A stretch of 64,000 nucleotides of DNA, taken from contig JAJDVB010000205.1 of the NCBI GenBank assembly GCA_022826345.1, forward strand, positions 1-64,000. The letters run 5' to 3'. The notes under the pieces were generated by a model that was not told where the DNA came from, did no database searches, and saw only the letters and a list, made by a program, of their open reading frames with translations. Positions 9,707 to 18,900 of this stretch are shown in pieces (the stretch's first letter is position 1; each line of letters starts with the position of its first letter). The position numbers and the translations under genes were made by a program. The DNA comes from Alphaproteobacteria bacterium (lineage in GTDB: Bacteria > Pseudomonadota > Alphaproteobacteria > UBA828).

Positions 9707-10741
9707 ATGGCCTCGTTCGAGGACGAGTTGCGCGCCCTGGGCAAGCGGCGGATCGGCCTGCCCAAGCTGCGCGCCGCCTGGCTCCGCGCCCATCCCGAAG
9801 TCCGCGACCAGCCCGAGCAGAGGCGCATGCTCCTCGACGCCCTGCGAGGCCTGGAGCGCGAGGGGACGATCGATCTCCCCGCACGGGGATGGGACACTTC
9901 GGGCTCTCCCGCGCTTCCGCGCACGGCCAGCCTCCGGGATGCGGCGCAGAACCGGCGCACCCGGACGCCTCAAGCCTGGCTGCCGGCCCTGGCCTTTGCC
10001 GCCGACGAGGGCCACCCCGTGCGGCGCGCCGACCTTCAGGCCGTCAACGCGTTCCTGCTGTCCATGCGCGGCAGGGAGCCCGTGCCGGCGCCGACGAGGG
10101 AACGCTCGCTGCAGATATTCGGGGACGAGAAGCGGCTCGACGACCTGCGCAAGGGCGAGCCCGCCCTGTTCGAAGGACGCGTCACGCTGGCCGATCTCCA
10201 CTGCTATCCCGTCGCGCCGCCGCTGCCGCACGAATCGCCACCCGAACGGGTGCCGGGGCGGCCGGTCCTGGTGCTGGAGAACTATCACTCCTGGGACAGC
10301 TTCTGCCGGTGGAACCGGGAAGCTGCGCTCTATGCGGCCATCGCCTACGGCGGCGGCAACGCCTTTCGGCAGGGCGCCGGCAACCTCGACGACTTGATCG
10401 TCTGGACGCAGGCGAAGGGCGCCATGTACCTCGGCGACCTCGATCCAGCCGGCGCCCGGATACTGATCGGGGTCAACCGGCGGCGGCAGTCGGAGGGGCG
10501 GTCGGTTCTGAGCCCGCATCGCGGCCTCTATCGCTGGCTGCTCGACCACGGCCGCCGGTGTCCCCTGGAGCGGACAGCGGAGAATGCGGAGGTCGACGGT
10601 CTGGTCGACGTGTTTCCCGCCGACCTCGCGAGGGCGCTGGTGGGGCTCTGGTCTGCGGGGCAGCGCATTCCGCAGGAGAGCTTTGGCATCCAGCAGTTGT
10701 CGGGAGCCGAAGCGGACTTCGCCGCGCCTGATGCCGGCTGA
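9707..10741 (+). CDS. jetD: Wadjet JetD-like TOPRIM nuclease subunit
   Basis: A 344-residue protein matching the JetD/DUF3322-DUF2220 layout. A winged-helix-like N-terminal domain (about 1-60, with the GLPKLRAAWLRAHPEV segment) leads to a C-terminal TOPRIM domain. The TOPRIM acidic residues are visible as VLVLENYHSW (Glu191) and YLGDLDPAG (Asp244, Asp246), and a late IPQESF resembles the conserved Gln-Glu of the family. In characterised Wadjet systems JetD cleaves the plasmid DNA that the SMC complex has looped. The start is one base after the jetC stop. All the acidic residues I would expect are present, so it is probably active. Confidence 0.85.
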   Translation: MASFEDELRALGKRRIGLPKLRAAWLRAHPEVRDQPEQRRMLLDALRGLEREGTIDLPARGWDTSGSPALPRTASLRDAAQNRRTRTPQAWLPALAFAADEGHPVRRADLQAVNAFLLSMRGREPVPAPTRERSLQIFGDEKRLDDLRKGEPALFEGRVTLADLHCYPVAPPLPHESPPERVPGRPVLVLENYHSWDSFCRWNREAALYAAIAYGGGNAFRQGAGNLDDLIVWTQAKGAMYLGDLDPAGARILIGVNRRRQSEGRSVLSPHRGLYRWLLDHGRRCPLERTAENAEVDGLVDVFPADLARALVGLWSAGQRIPQESFGIQQLSGAEADFAAPDAG

Positions 10742-11028
10742 CGCGTGGGACGGAATGTTGCGGTGCGGACATTCCCGCCGATGATGCGTCGGATGTGAGA
10801 TGGCCGCGCCGCAGGGCGTGGAAAATCGCAATCCGCCCACGCATCCGCGAAGCGTTGAAAGCCCGGTAGTCACAACGGCTTGCAGCCGGCGCGGCGTTTG
10901 AGCGCGGCACTTCCGACACTTCCCATCTTCGGACCCGGCTCCGTTACCCGGCGTGTCCTGGGTGTTCCCCAACGGGGGGCACCTGGGCCGCGCCGGTCGC
11001 GACCGGAACGAACGGAAGGCATCGGACC
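10742..11028. other. Leader between the defence operon and recombinase remnants
   Basis: About 290 bp with no gene I can support. A weak GC hairpin (around 10967-10987) precedes the first recombinase remnant. An old attachment site may lie here, but I see no repeat that proves it. Confidence 0.35.
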
Positions 11029-12160
11029 ATGGCGAACAGAACGAAGATCACGATGGCGGGCGCGCGCGCCTTCGCAGCCGCGGACGGTCGCGAGGCCGTG
11101 CTGTGAGACAGCGCGGCGCCGGGCCTCGGACTGCGGGCGCGAGCGAACGGACGCAAGACGTGGATCGTGCACCGGCGCTGCAACGGCTCGGTCGTCAAGC
11201 GGACGCTCGGCGCGTTCGACGCGCTGACGGTCGAGGACGCACGGCACGCGGCGCGGGCGTTGCTCGCCGATGCCAAAACGGGCAGCGCGGCGGCGGCGGT
11301 CCCGACGGTGCAGGCGTTCGCGCCGGCGTTCCTCGCCGACTGCGCCGAACGGTGGAAGCCCTCGACGCGGAGAAGCTACGCGCATACCGTGCGGCGCTGG
11401 ATACTGCCTGCGTTCGCCAACCGCCCGGTCGATGCGATCGGCGCGAAGGACGTGCGCAACTGGCACGACGACATCTCGGCAACGTGCCCCGGCTCGGCGC
11501 ACTGGGCGTTGGCCGCGATGTCGTCGATGATGAAGCACGCGGAGGCTCTCGGCCTGCGGCGCGAGGACTCCAACCCGTGCAAGGGACTGCGGCGGCGCAA
11601 GACCGGCTTCGAGGCGCACTACCTGATGGACGACGAGTTTGCCGCGCTCGGTCGGTCGCTCGACTGCGCGGAAGCGGATCATCCGGTCGCCATCGCCGTG
11701 GTGCGCTTCCTTCTCTACACCGGCGCGCGCAAGTCCGAGGCGCTGCGCCTCAAGTGGTAGCACGCTCACGACGACCGCGCGGTGTTGCCCGACTCAAAAA
11801 CTGGTCCCCGCACGATCTGGCTGGCGTCACCGGCCCCCGCCGTGCTCGCGGCGCGGCAACGGCGCACCAACTGTCCGTGGGTGTTCGCGTCGCCCTGCGG
11901 CGGTGGACAGGGAATGGAACGCGATCCGCGCGGCGGCGGGACTGCCGACGCTGCGCATTCACGATCTCCGGCATTCGCTCGCGGCGGTCGCGGTCAACGG
12001 CGGCGAGGGCCTGCGCGTCGTTGCCGGGCTGCTCGGCCATGCCGACATCAAGACCACCTTCGGCTACGCGCACCTTGCCGAGGGTTCCGTGTTCGATGCC
12101 GCCAACCGGGTCTCGCGCGGCCTTGCCGACATGCTCGACGGCAGGGAGGCGGGCCGATGA
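11029..12160 (+). pseudogene. Tyrosine recombinase (phage-type integrase), disrupted copy 1
   Basis: Read through its lesions, this is a full tyrosine recombinase: an arm-binding N-terminus (APGLGLRARANGRKTWIVHRR), a SAM-like core-binding domain and a catalytic domain with TGARKSEALRLKW (Arg I), HDLRHS (His-x-x-Arg) and LLGHADIKTTFGYAH (His and the Tyr nucleophile). It is interrupted by an in-frame TGA at 11104 and an in-frame TAG at 11758. A frameshift near 11905 moves the reading frame before WNAIRAAAGLP. Three independent lesions make it a dead gene unless the organism or sequence is unusual. Its end overlaps the start of the second recombinase as ATGA. Confidence 0.85.
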
Positions 12161-13325
12161 CCGAGCGCGCCCGCCTGACCGATGCGCTCGCACTCGCGGC
12201 CCGGCCGCGCGAGCGCGAATACGCCATCCACGACGCCGCCCTGCAGGGCTTCATGCTGCGCGTCCAGCCCACAACGGCGCGCGATCCTGGGTGTTTCGGT
12301 TCCAGCGCAACGGCAGGCCGCGCCGCGTCACGCTCGGCAAGCCGGACGCGGTGAAGGCCGACCAGGCGCGGGCCGCGGCGCTCGCCTTCCTCGCCCGCGA
12401 GAAGGGCGGCGGGAGTCCCGCGCCCCTTCCCGCTTCCGGCCCAACGCTGACGAAGTTCGCCGCCGAATACGTCGAGCGGCGCTCGCTGTCGTGGAAGCCG
12501 TCCACGGTGAAGGCGACCCGGAGCTACCTCAACAGCGCCATCCTGCCCGCGCTCGGCCATCTGCGCGTCGGCTCGGTCGTGCGGGCCGACGTCGCGCGCT
12601 TCTTCCACGAGTACGGACGCAGAAAGCCGGGCGGCGCGAATCGCAGTCATGACATACTGCGCACTATGTTCGACTGCGCCATCGCGTGGGGCCATCGCCC
12701 CGAAGCCGCCGGGAACCCGTGCACCGGCATCGTCCGCTACCGGCGACCGCTGCGCGGGCGGCTGCTCGGCGCGGACGACCTTGCGAAGCTCGGCGCGGTC
12801 CTGCGCCAGCGCGAAGCGGATAACCCGGTCTGCGTCGCGGCGGTGCGCCTGCTCCTGCTGACGGGATGCAGGCCGGGCGAGATACGCCGCATGCGCTGGC
12901 GCGAGGTCAAGCCGGACCGGCTCGCGCTGATTGACGCGAAGACCGGACCGAGGCACGTTCTGCTTGGTGAGGCGGTGCGGGAGCTGCTGAACCGTCTCGC
13001 CGAAACGGCGTCCGGGGAGTGGGTGTTTCCGGGCGGCAAGGGGGACGGGCCGTTGAGCACGAACGACCTGTGGACGTTCTGGACCGGGGTGCGCGACAAG
13101 GCGGGGATCGTGGCGGATGCACGATTGCATGACCTGCGCCACGCGCACGCCTCGCACGCGGTCATGAACGGCGAAAGCCTGCATGTCGCGGGACGCCTGC
13201 TCGGACATCGGCGGGCCAGCGAGACGAATCGCTACGTCCATCTCGACGATGCGACCCTGAGCCAAGCTGCCAAGCGGGTGGCGGAGGCGGTGGAGCGGAA
13301 GCTGCATGGGCTGGAACAGCTATGA
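12157..13325 (+). pseudogene. Tyrosine recombinase, frameshifted copy 2
   Basis: A second tyrosine recombinase whose ATG sits inside the stop of the first. The start frame gives MTERARLTDALALAARP...FMLRVQP, then the family sequence continues in another frame (NGARSWVFRFQRNG onwards), so a frameshift lies near 12272-12285. The remainder is intact: TGCRPGEIRRMRW, HDLRHAHASH and LLGHRRASETNRYVH hold the catalytic Arg, His, Arg, His and Tyr. Only one lesion is visible, so a sequencing error is possible here, unlike in copy 1. The two overlapping genes suggest that both recombinases once acted together. Confidence 0.75.
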
Positions 13326-14101
13326 TAGTGTCAACTAACGATGCTCAATCGCCATTGGAAAACGACAGAGTGATGCAGGAAGGCACCACGGCACACCATC
13401 CCGACCTTGCGGACTCGGAAAAACGTCGGGTGCAAAACGGCGAAGCCACCAATGATCTTGTGTTCAGTGCAAGCACGGATGGCAACGACCGCGTGTTTCC
13501 TCGCATTCTCGGCCTTTACGTAAAGCCGGGAAGCGTGGTCGCTGACGTAACTTTCGGTAAGGGCGTGTTTTGGCGGCGCGTGCCTTGCGACAAGTACAAG
13601 CTATTGGCTACCGACATTCAAGACGGTACCGACTGTCGCAAACTTCCGTATGAGGACGGAGTGATCGACTGCGTTGTCTTCGATCCACCCTACATGCATT
13701 CGCCCGGCGGAACGGCCCATGAGGTTCATACTCCATTTGAAGACCACTACCGGAACAACCGCACTGGCAATCGGACAAGGAGCAAGTATCACGAGGCAGT
13801 ATTGGATTTGTACCGAGACGGTGGACGCGAGGCCCACCGGGTTCTAAGGGAGCGCGGTGTATTGATCGTCAAGTGTCAAGACGAAGTATGTTCTAACCGT
13901 CAGCGGTTTACCCACATAGAGATAATGCAGATATACGAGAAGATCGGTTTTGTCGCTGAAGACCTATTTGTCGTGATGCGCAACAATCGTCCAGGTGTGA
14001 GCCGTGCCGTTCGGCAGGTACATGCGCGCAAGAACCATTCCTACTTTCTAGTGTTCTGGAAAAAGGATGGAACGAAACGGCGTTGGGAACCCCCGAAATG
14101 A
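13322..14101 (+). CDS. DNA (adenine-N6 or cytosine-N4) methyltransferase, restriction-modification type
   Basis: A 259-residue SAM-dependent DNA methyltransferase. The SAM-binding motif is VADVTFGKGVFW (residues about 73-84), followed by the acidic LATDIQDG, and the catalytic motif is DPPY at residues 121-124. DPPY marks amino-methyltransferases acting on adenine N6 or cytosine N4. The ATG at 13322 overlaps the preceding recombinase stop as ATGA; a downstream ATG at 13373 is a possible alternative. Base composition drops sharply towards 50% GC exactly here, a sign of separate acquisition. Its stop overlaps the start of an endonuclease-like gene, so the pair looks like a type II restriction-modification unit. 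The recognition site cannot be read from the sequence. Confidence 0.8.
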   Translation: MIVSTNDAQSPLENDRVMQEGTTAHHPDLADSEKRRVQNGEATNDLVFSASTDGNDRVFPRILGLYVKPGSVVADVTFGKGVFWRRVPCDKYKLLATDIQDGTDCRKLPYEDGVIDCVVFDPPYMHSPGGTAHEVHTPFEDHYRNNRTGNRTRSKYHEAVLDLYRDGGREAHRVLRERGVLIVKCQDEVCSNRQRFTHIEIMQIYEKIGFVAEDLFVVMRNNRPGVSRAVRQVHARKNHSYFLVFWKKDGTKRRWEPPK

Positions 14102-14592
14102 ATCCCGTTGAACTTCTGGTGGAGGTCATCAGGGAGCACATGCCCGAAGACATATGGCAAGACTCGCCGCTCATGGGCTACCGTTTGCTTGGCAACACAA
14201 ATAGGGGCGAGATTGGAGAGGAGTTCATCCGTAGGTACCTACAAGCCGCTGGGATAGACGTTGGTAACGGCGGGCGAACATCTGCAACAGACATGACAAT
14301 CGCCAAGCGTAGCTTCGAAGTGAAGACGGCGTCTTTAGGTTCAAACGGAACCTTCCAGTTCAATCACGTACGCTTAGATCGTCGTTACGACTATCTGCTT
14401 TGCCTCGGCATATGTCCGCACAGAATCGTATTCAATATGTGGCGCAAAGGCGAAGTGGCGGAGGAACGTGCCGGAAGGCTCGTCAGAATGGCGGAAGGTC
14501 AGGCCGTCACCTACAAGATCACGAAAAGGTTGGCCGATATGGAAGACATCGAAGGGTTGCTCGGCGTGTTGCACGAGACATTGGGCATTTGA
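14098..14592 (+). CDS. PD-(D/E)XK endonuclease-like protein, partner of the methyltransferase
   Basis: A 164-residue protein with a clear PD-(D/E)XK nuclease core. An N-terminal helix carries GEIGEEFIRRYLQAAG (the upstream Glu), then ATDMTI gives Asp65 and SFEVKTAS gives Glu74-Val-Lys76. The size, the motif and the ATGA overlap with the methyltransferase stop (TGA 14099-14101) point to the restriction endonuclease of a type II system. I prefer the ATG at 14098 to the TTG at 14083 for that reason. I do not recognise the family closely, and a Holliday-resolvase-like or repair role is not excluded. GC content matches the methyltransferase and not the host. Confidence 0.7.
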   Translation: MNPVELLVEVIREHMPEDIWQDSPLMGYRLLGNTNRGEIGEEFIRRYLQAAGIDVGNGGRTSATDMTIAKRSFEVKTASLGSNGTFQFNHVRLDRRYDYLLCLGICPHRIVFNMWRKGEVAEERAGRLVRMAEGQAVTYKITKRLADMEDIEGLLGVLHETLGI

Positions 14593-14714
14593 TGGGCTGC
14601 GACCTGACCGGAAGACGCACGGACGAATTGGTGGATACGACGGTCCACCTTGTAAACATCGCGTTTTGAAGGCGAAGCCAGTTAGTGGCGAGAAGCTAGG
14701 AGAAAGACAGAGAT

Positions 14715-15059
14715 ATGGGCCAAACAAAGACCAGCATGTCGGAGAAGTCAGTGTGGGTCGTGGAAGCTCAATGTTCGGGCGACAAGGCGTCGTGGGCATT
14801 CAAAGATAAGGAAGTGGCTGAGTGGTTTCGCGATATTGCTCAAGCGCACTATCTGGCGCGTTGCCCTTCCTGCGGAGTAAAGGACATTCTGAACTTGCGG
14901 GTGAGCGAAGATATGTTTGAACAGGTGCAGGTGATAGTATCCTGTGGCTACGATGATTGCGATTTTGCGAAACGCATCGTGCGCGCAACGACCGAAGATA
15001 GTCAACCGGCTTGGTTTTCCAAGCTTTTAGGCGAAGGAGACGCCGCTGGGTCCATCTAA
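14715..15059 (+). CDS. Small hypothetical protein with zinc-ribbon-like cysteines
   Basis: A 114-residue protein of low-GC composition, preceded by an AGGAG at about 14698. The middle holds CPSCG and, some 34 residues later, CGYDDC, so two Cys-x-x-Cys-like knuckles could bind a zinc ion. No signal peptide or membrane segment is seen. I do not recognise a family. It lies 120 bp after the endonuclease-like gene in the same cassette and may be an accessory or unrelated cargo gene. Confidence 0.6.
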   Translation: MGQTKTSMSEKSVWVVEAQCSGDKASWAFKDKEVAEWFRDIAQAHYLARCPSCGVKDILNLRVSEDMFEQVQVIVSCGYDDCDFAKRIVRATTEDSQPAWFSKLLGEGDAAGSI

Positions 15060-15145
15060 CCGTATTGGTGCCCACATGGTGTTCAGGTAGTGTCTTGCAT
15101 TCAATTGCACCGGAATAGGTATTCCGATTTCAAAGGCAACAGCTA

Positions 15146-15682
15146 ATGTGGTGCTGGATTGATGAAAATTTGGAAGCGATTCGAGTTGCGATACTCTTTC
15201 TTGGTCTTCTTGGCGGAGTTATCGGACTATATTTTGCTAGATGGCGCTGTCGTACCGCAGACCGGAACCTATTGCGCGAACGATGTCAGATGGGTATGGA
15301 GCTCTTGAGTCTCAATCCAGAGCGTTATACTGCTCGAGTGGCAGGGGCCACTATTCTTTCGGATATTTTGAATGGTAGTTCAGTTGAGTACGACAGTAAC
15401 ATTCTCCGTGCCTTTGAGGCTTTTTTGTTCTCCCCGCCAGGATTTGGTATGAACTTGGAGAACCATAAGAAACATGAAACGGACTACGAGAGTCGGGATA
15501 CATTCGTGGTAGTCAACGCCCTACGTCGTTATGCGAAAAAGCAAGATGCGCAGCCTATGCTCCCACTCCCTCCGGGTTTAGTGTTTGCGATCACTCGAAA
15601 TTCAGTGGAGCCCAACAAGGACCACGAGCACTACAAACGGTGGATGGAGGCGAGAGGCAGACCTCCAAAGTACTGTGACTAG
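15146..15682 (+). CDS. Hypothetical membrane-anchored protein
   Basis: A 178-residue protein with one N-terminal membrane helix (about residues 10-31: AIRVAILFLGLLGGVIGLYF) and a cytoplasmic domain. The segment RNLLRERCQMGMELLSLNPERYTARVAGATILSDI resembles the 'ERYQKGAELLGSE...VRLGGIYAL' module that sits after a membrane helix in many pentapeptide-repeat proteins of unknown function. Here no pentapeptides follow. It is the last gene of the lower-GC cassette. Its function is unknown; proximity to defence genes makes an accessory membrane effector conceivable but unproven. Confidence 0.6.
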   Translation: MWCWIDENLEAIRVAILFLGLLGGVIGLYFARWRCRTADRNLLRERCQMGMELLSLNPERYTARVAGATILSDILNGSSVEYDSNILRAFEAFLFSPPGFGMNLENHKKHETDYESRDTFVVVNALRRYAKKQDAQPMLPLPPGLVFAITRNSVEPNKDHEHYKRWMEARGRPPKYCD

Positions 15683-15997
15683 CATCTTGTCGGACTGGAG
15701 GAGTCGCGATTCGGACTAGCGCTTATCCTATCCGCTCAGAATATGATAGGCTCAGTTCGTAGGACGCGCCCAACCGTGTCCTAGACGTGGTGCCCTAGAC
15801 GTGGTGCGGGTTGGTGAGGCGAAGGAAGAAAGGGCAGCAAGCGAGGTCTCCGGAAGCTGTTGTAAAGTAACACATTTTTCACGTGTCCTCGCATCGCTGA
15901 TCGAAAGTCGCCAAGCATCCTAGATGCGTCGGGTATGATGCTCCGGCCGCGTGCCCCGTATTGAGACGTCGAAGTGAAGCGCGCGGGCCGCTGATCG
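15683..15997. other. Intergenic region with short direct and inverted repeats
   Basis: A gene-free 315 bp between the low-GC cassette and the 3' end of the relaxase gene. It contains a perfect 14-bp tandem duplication, CCTAGACGTGGTGC at 15780-15793 and again at 15794-15807. A short inverted repeat is also present, CCTATC (15727-15732) with GATAGG (15745-15750). These could be a terminator or binding region, an attachment region or part of a transfer origin. Confidence 0.45.
15780..15807. repeat. Perfect 14-bp tandem repeat
   Basis: CCTAGACGTGGTGC occurs twice back to back with no mismatch, 190 bp downstream of the relaxase stop codon. No coding sequence crosses it. Confidence 0.7.
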
Positions 15998-18900
15998 TCA
16001 CAGTTCCAGTTCGAGCTCGTATTCGATCGTCTTGGGCCCGCGCTCCTTCACCGGCTCTGGAGCCTTCGCAGGTTCAGGTGCCCGCGCGGGCTTGGGTGCC
16101 GGAGCGGGCGGCTGCTCCCTTTCTGGTGTCGGCGTTCTCGCGGGCGTGGGCCGTCGTGTCCTTTCCGGCTCGTGGGCCGGTGCCTCGGGTCGGGATTCTG
16201 GTACCCGGTTCCTGGCGGGCGCAGGCGCCGTCGTCCTCCCGGGCTGTCGAGTCGGTGACTCCGGCCTTGCCTCCGTCCCCGGACTCCTTGCAGTTGCGGG
16301 CGGACGCATCGTCGCGGGTTCGCCGGCCAGCCCGTCCCGCTCGATCTCCCTTTCCCTGCTCGTGGCCGCTTCACGTGCCTGCGCCTGCCTGGCCTGCTCC
16401 GTCCTCCTCGCCAGTTCCGCCGCAGCGGCGACGCCCTCTAGCGCCGACATGCGCTCCCCGGTCGCGGCCTCCAGGCGGTCGCACAGCGCCTTCGCGTCGT
16501 CCGTCACCAGCTCCGCCCGGTGCCGCGCACGGCTGATCTCCACGTAGAAGCTCTTCTGTGTGGTCAGGTGAGGGTGATTGGCCTCCATCACCGCGATCAC
16601 GTTGTCCACCGTGCGACCCTGGAACGCATGCACCGTCGATGCCCAGGCATGATCGAGATGGCGCAACTGCGGGTCGTGACGACCCAGATCCAGCTTGCAG
16701 CCGTCCTCAAGCAGGAACGAGACCCGGTCGCCCCGCACCGCCGTCACCTCGGCCGCGTGGCTGTTCACCAGCCCGAGCCTGGCATCGTTGCGGGTCCAGC
16801 GGATGCGGTCGCCCGCCCGAAGTTCTATCGGCTCGCTCCGGTATACCTCCACCGCGCCGCGGCTCGCTCCTACCTGGCGCGGGCGCCAGGGCACAGCCTC
16901 GCCGTCCGCGCCTTCCAGCATGACAATGCCGCGCGCACCGTCGACCTCGCGCACCCGGCGCTCCTCGCCTTTCTCCACGCCGAGGCTCTTGTAGGCCCGG
17001 TGGAAGGCCACCACGTCGCCCTGCGCGTAGTTGGCGGCCTGCATCTTTTCGGCCGCGGTGTAGCCGCGCGACACCAGCCGCTCGCCCTCCAGGGCCGGGC
17101 CGTGGATGACGCCGTCACGGGCGAGGCGCTCGCGGATGTGGCCGTTGACGGTCTGGCGCAGCTCATGGCTCGGCGCCATCAGTCCGGTGTTCTCCCGCTC
17201 CTCAAGCGAGAGCTTCAACCATCGAGCGGCCGCAGCACCGGCGAGATTGTCGGGCTTCACCTCCGCGACACGGTCGCCTAGCCTGTCGAACGCGGCACGG
17301 ACGTCGCCCGCCAGGCTGGCCCGCACCGCCTCCTTCAGCGCCGGGTCCTTCTGCCGCAGGATATCGTCCATCACCACGGTCTTCATGCCCGCTTGCTGAA
17401 GCTGCGCGAAGGGCTTGCCCGCATCCACGGCGTCGAGCTGCTTCTCGTCGCCCACCAGCACCACCCTCGGGATCCTGAGCCTGTCGGCGATCCGCAGCAG
17501 GTCACGGGCCTGGACGGTGGATGCCAGAGAGCCCTCGTCCACCACCAGCACCGTCTTGCGGAAGGCGGCCCGCATCTCGCGCTCGCCCCTGGCCGTCAGC
17601 CGCCCCTCGGCCACGCCTGCGTTGCGCGCCAGGAACCGCTGCAGGGTCTCGCTCCGGATGCCGGCCTCTGCTGCCAGCGTCGCCGTCGCAGACGCCGAGG
17701 GCGCCAGGCCGATCATCCGGTAGCCGCTCTTCTCCGCGAGCGAACGCGCGCGGTCCAGCATCGCGGTCTTGCCGGTGCCGGCATAACCCTGCACGCCCAC
17801 CACCCGGTCCTTCGAGGACAGGATCGTGGTTACCGCGTCCTTCTGGCCCTCCGTCAGGCGGCCGTTGTGCAGCAGCGGCTTTGCGATCCAGCGCCGCATC
17901 ACGGGCTTCGACCTGCCTTGCCCGCGCTGCATGAGCCTGATGGTCTCGGTCTCGTCAATGAGGGCCTTCTCGGTGGTGAGCGCATCGCCGAGCACCGGCG
18001 TCCTCGCGGCGTGCAGAGTACCGGCCTTCTCCAACCGCTCCACCGCTGCCTCGGCCTCGCCGATGGTGACCTTGCCGGGTTTCCAGGCAAGAGTAGCGGT
18101 GAGCAGGTCGGAGCGGGCGAACACGGCTTCGCGCTCCGAGAGATGCGCCACCGCCCAAGCGGCCGCGCGGTCCGCATCGCTTGTCCTGCCGGGCTCGGCC
18201 TCACGGTCGTGGCCGGCAAAAGGTAAGGAGCGCTCCCGATGCGCTGCCTGCCAGTGCCGGGCCTCGTCCACGAGGTTCCGTGCGTCGAAGCCCAGATCGG
18301 CGGCCTGCCTCTGCCACGTGTCCCGCAGCGCCTCCTTGTCCACGTCGCGCTTGTGCGAGCGGGTCATCAGCGCCGCGCGCTCGGCGACCCGCTGGTTGCT
18401 TGCCGGCTCGCCCTGCCCCCGCGCCTCCATCGCCGCCTCGATTTCCGCGCGGCGCGTGGAGAAGGCATCGATCACCGGCCGCGCAACACCTGCGATCTCG
18501 AAGCGCCCGTCGGCGTGCGTCTTCTCGACCGCGTAGCCGAGCTCCTCCAGACCCCGTGCCAGCTCCGCACGGTAGAGCGCGCCGATCAGCATCTTGGACG
18601 CATAGAGCTTCTCGTTCGCCATCGTGCGCCACTTGCCGGACCGGGGCGTTCCCCTGTCGCCGCCCTGCACCATGTTGGCGATCACCGCGTGCGTATGCAG
18701 CTGTGGGTCCAGGTTGCGGGACGTGTCGTGCCGGAACGTGGCTGCCACGATCGACTGATCGCCGGCGCGCACCATGCGCCCGAGCTCGGGGTCCATCATC
18801 CTGGTCTCGGCCGCGTTGGCCTCGATCCAGGCCAGTGCCTCGCGCACGGCGGCATCGTGGACGCCCACGATCCGTTCGTCGCCGCCGACCAGCGCCGCCA

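Noticed and set aside
10953..13325. A 790-codon fused frame apparently encoding one very long integrase
   Set aside because: The first half is the wrong frame of the first recombinase remnant. Only the second half is recombinase sequence, and its own start lies at 12157 in another frame.
12157..13325. Programmed frameshifting or stop-codon readthrough in the recombinase pair
   Set aside because: I see no slippery heptamer or stimulatory structure at the lesions, and copy 1 has two different stop codons plus a frameshift. Decay is simpler.
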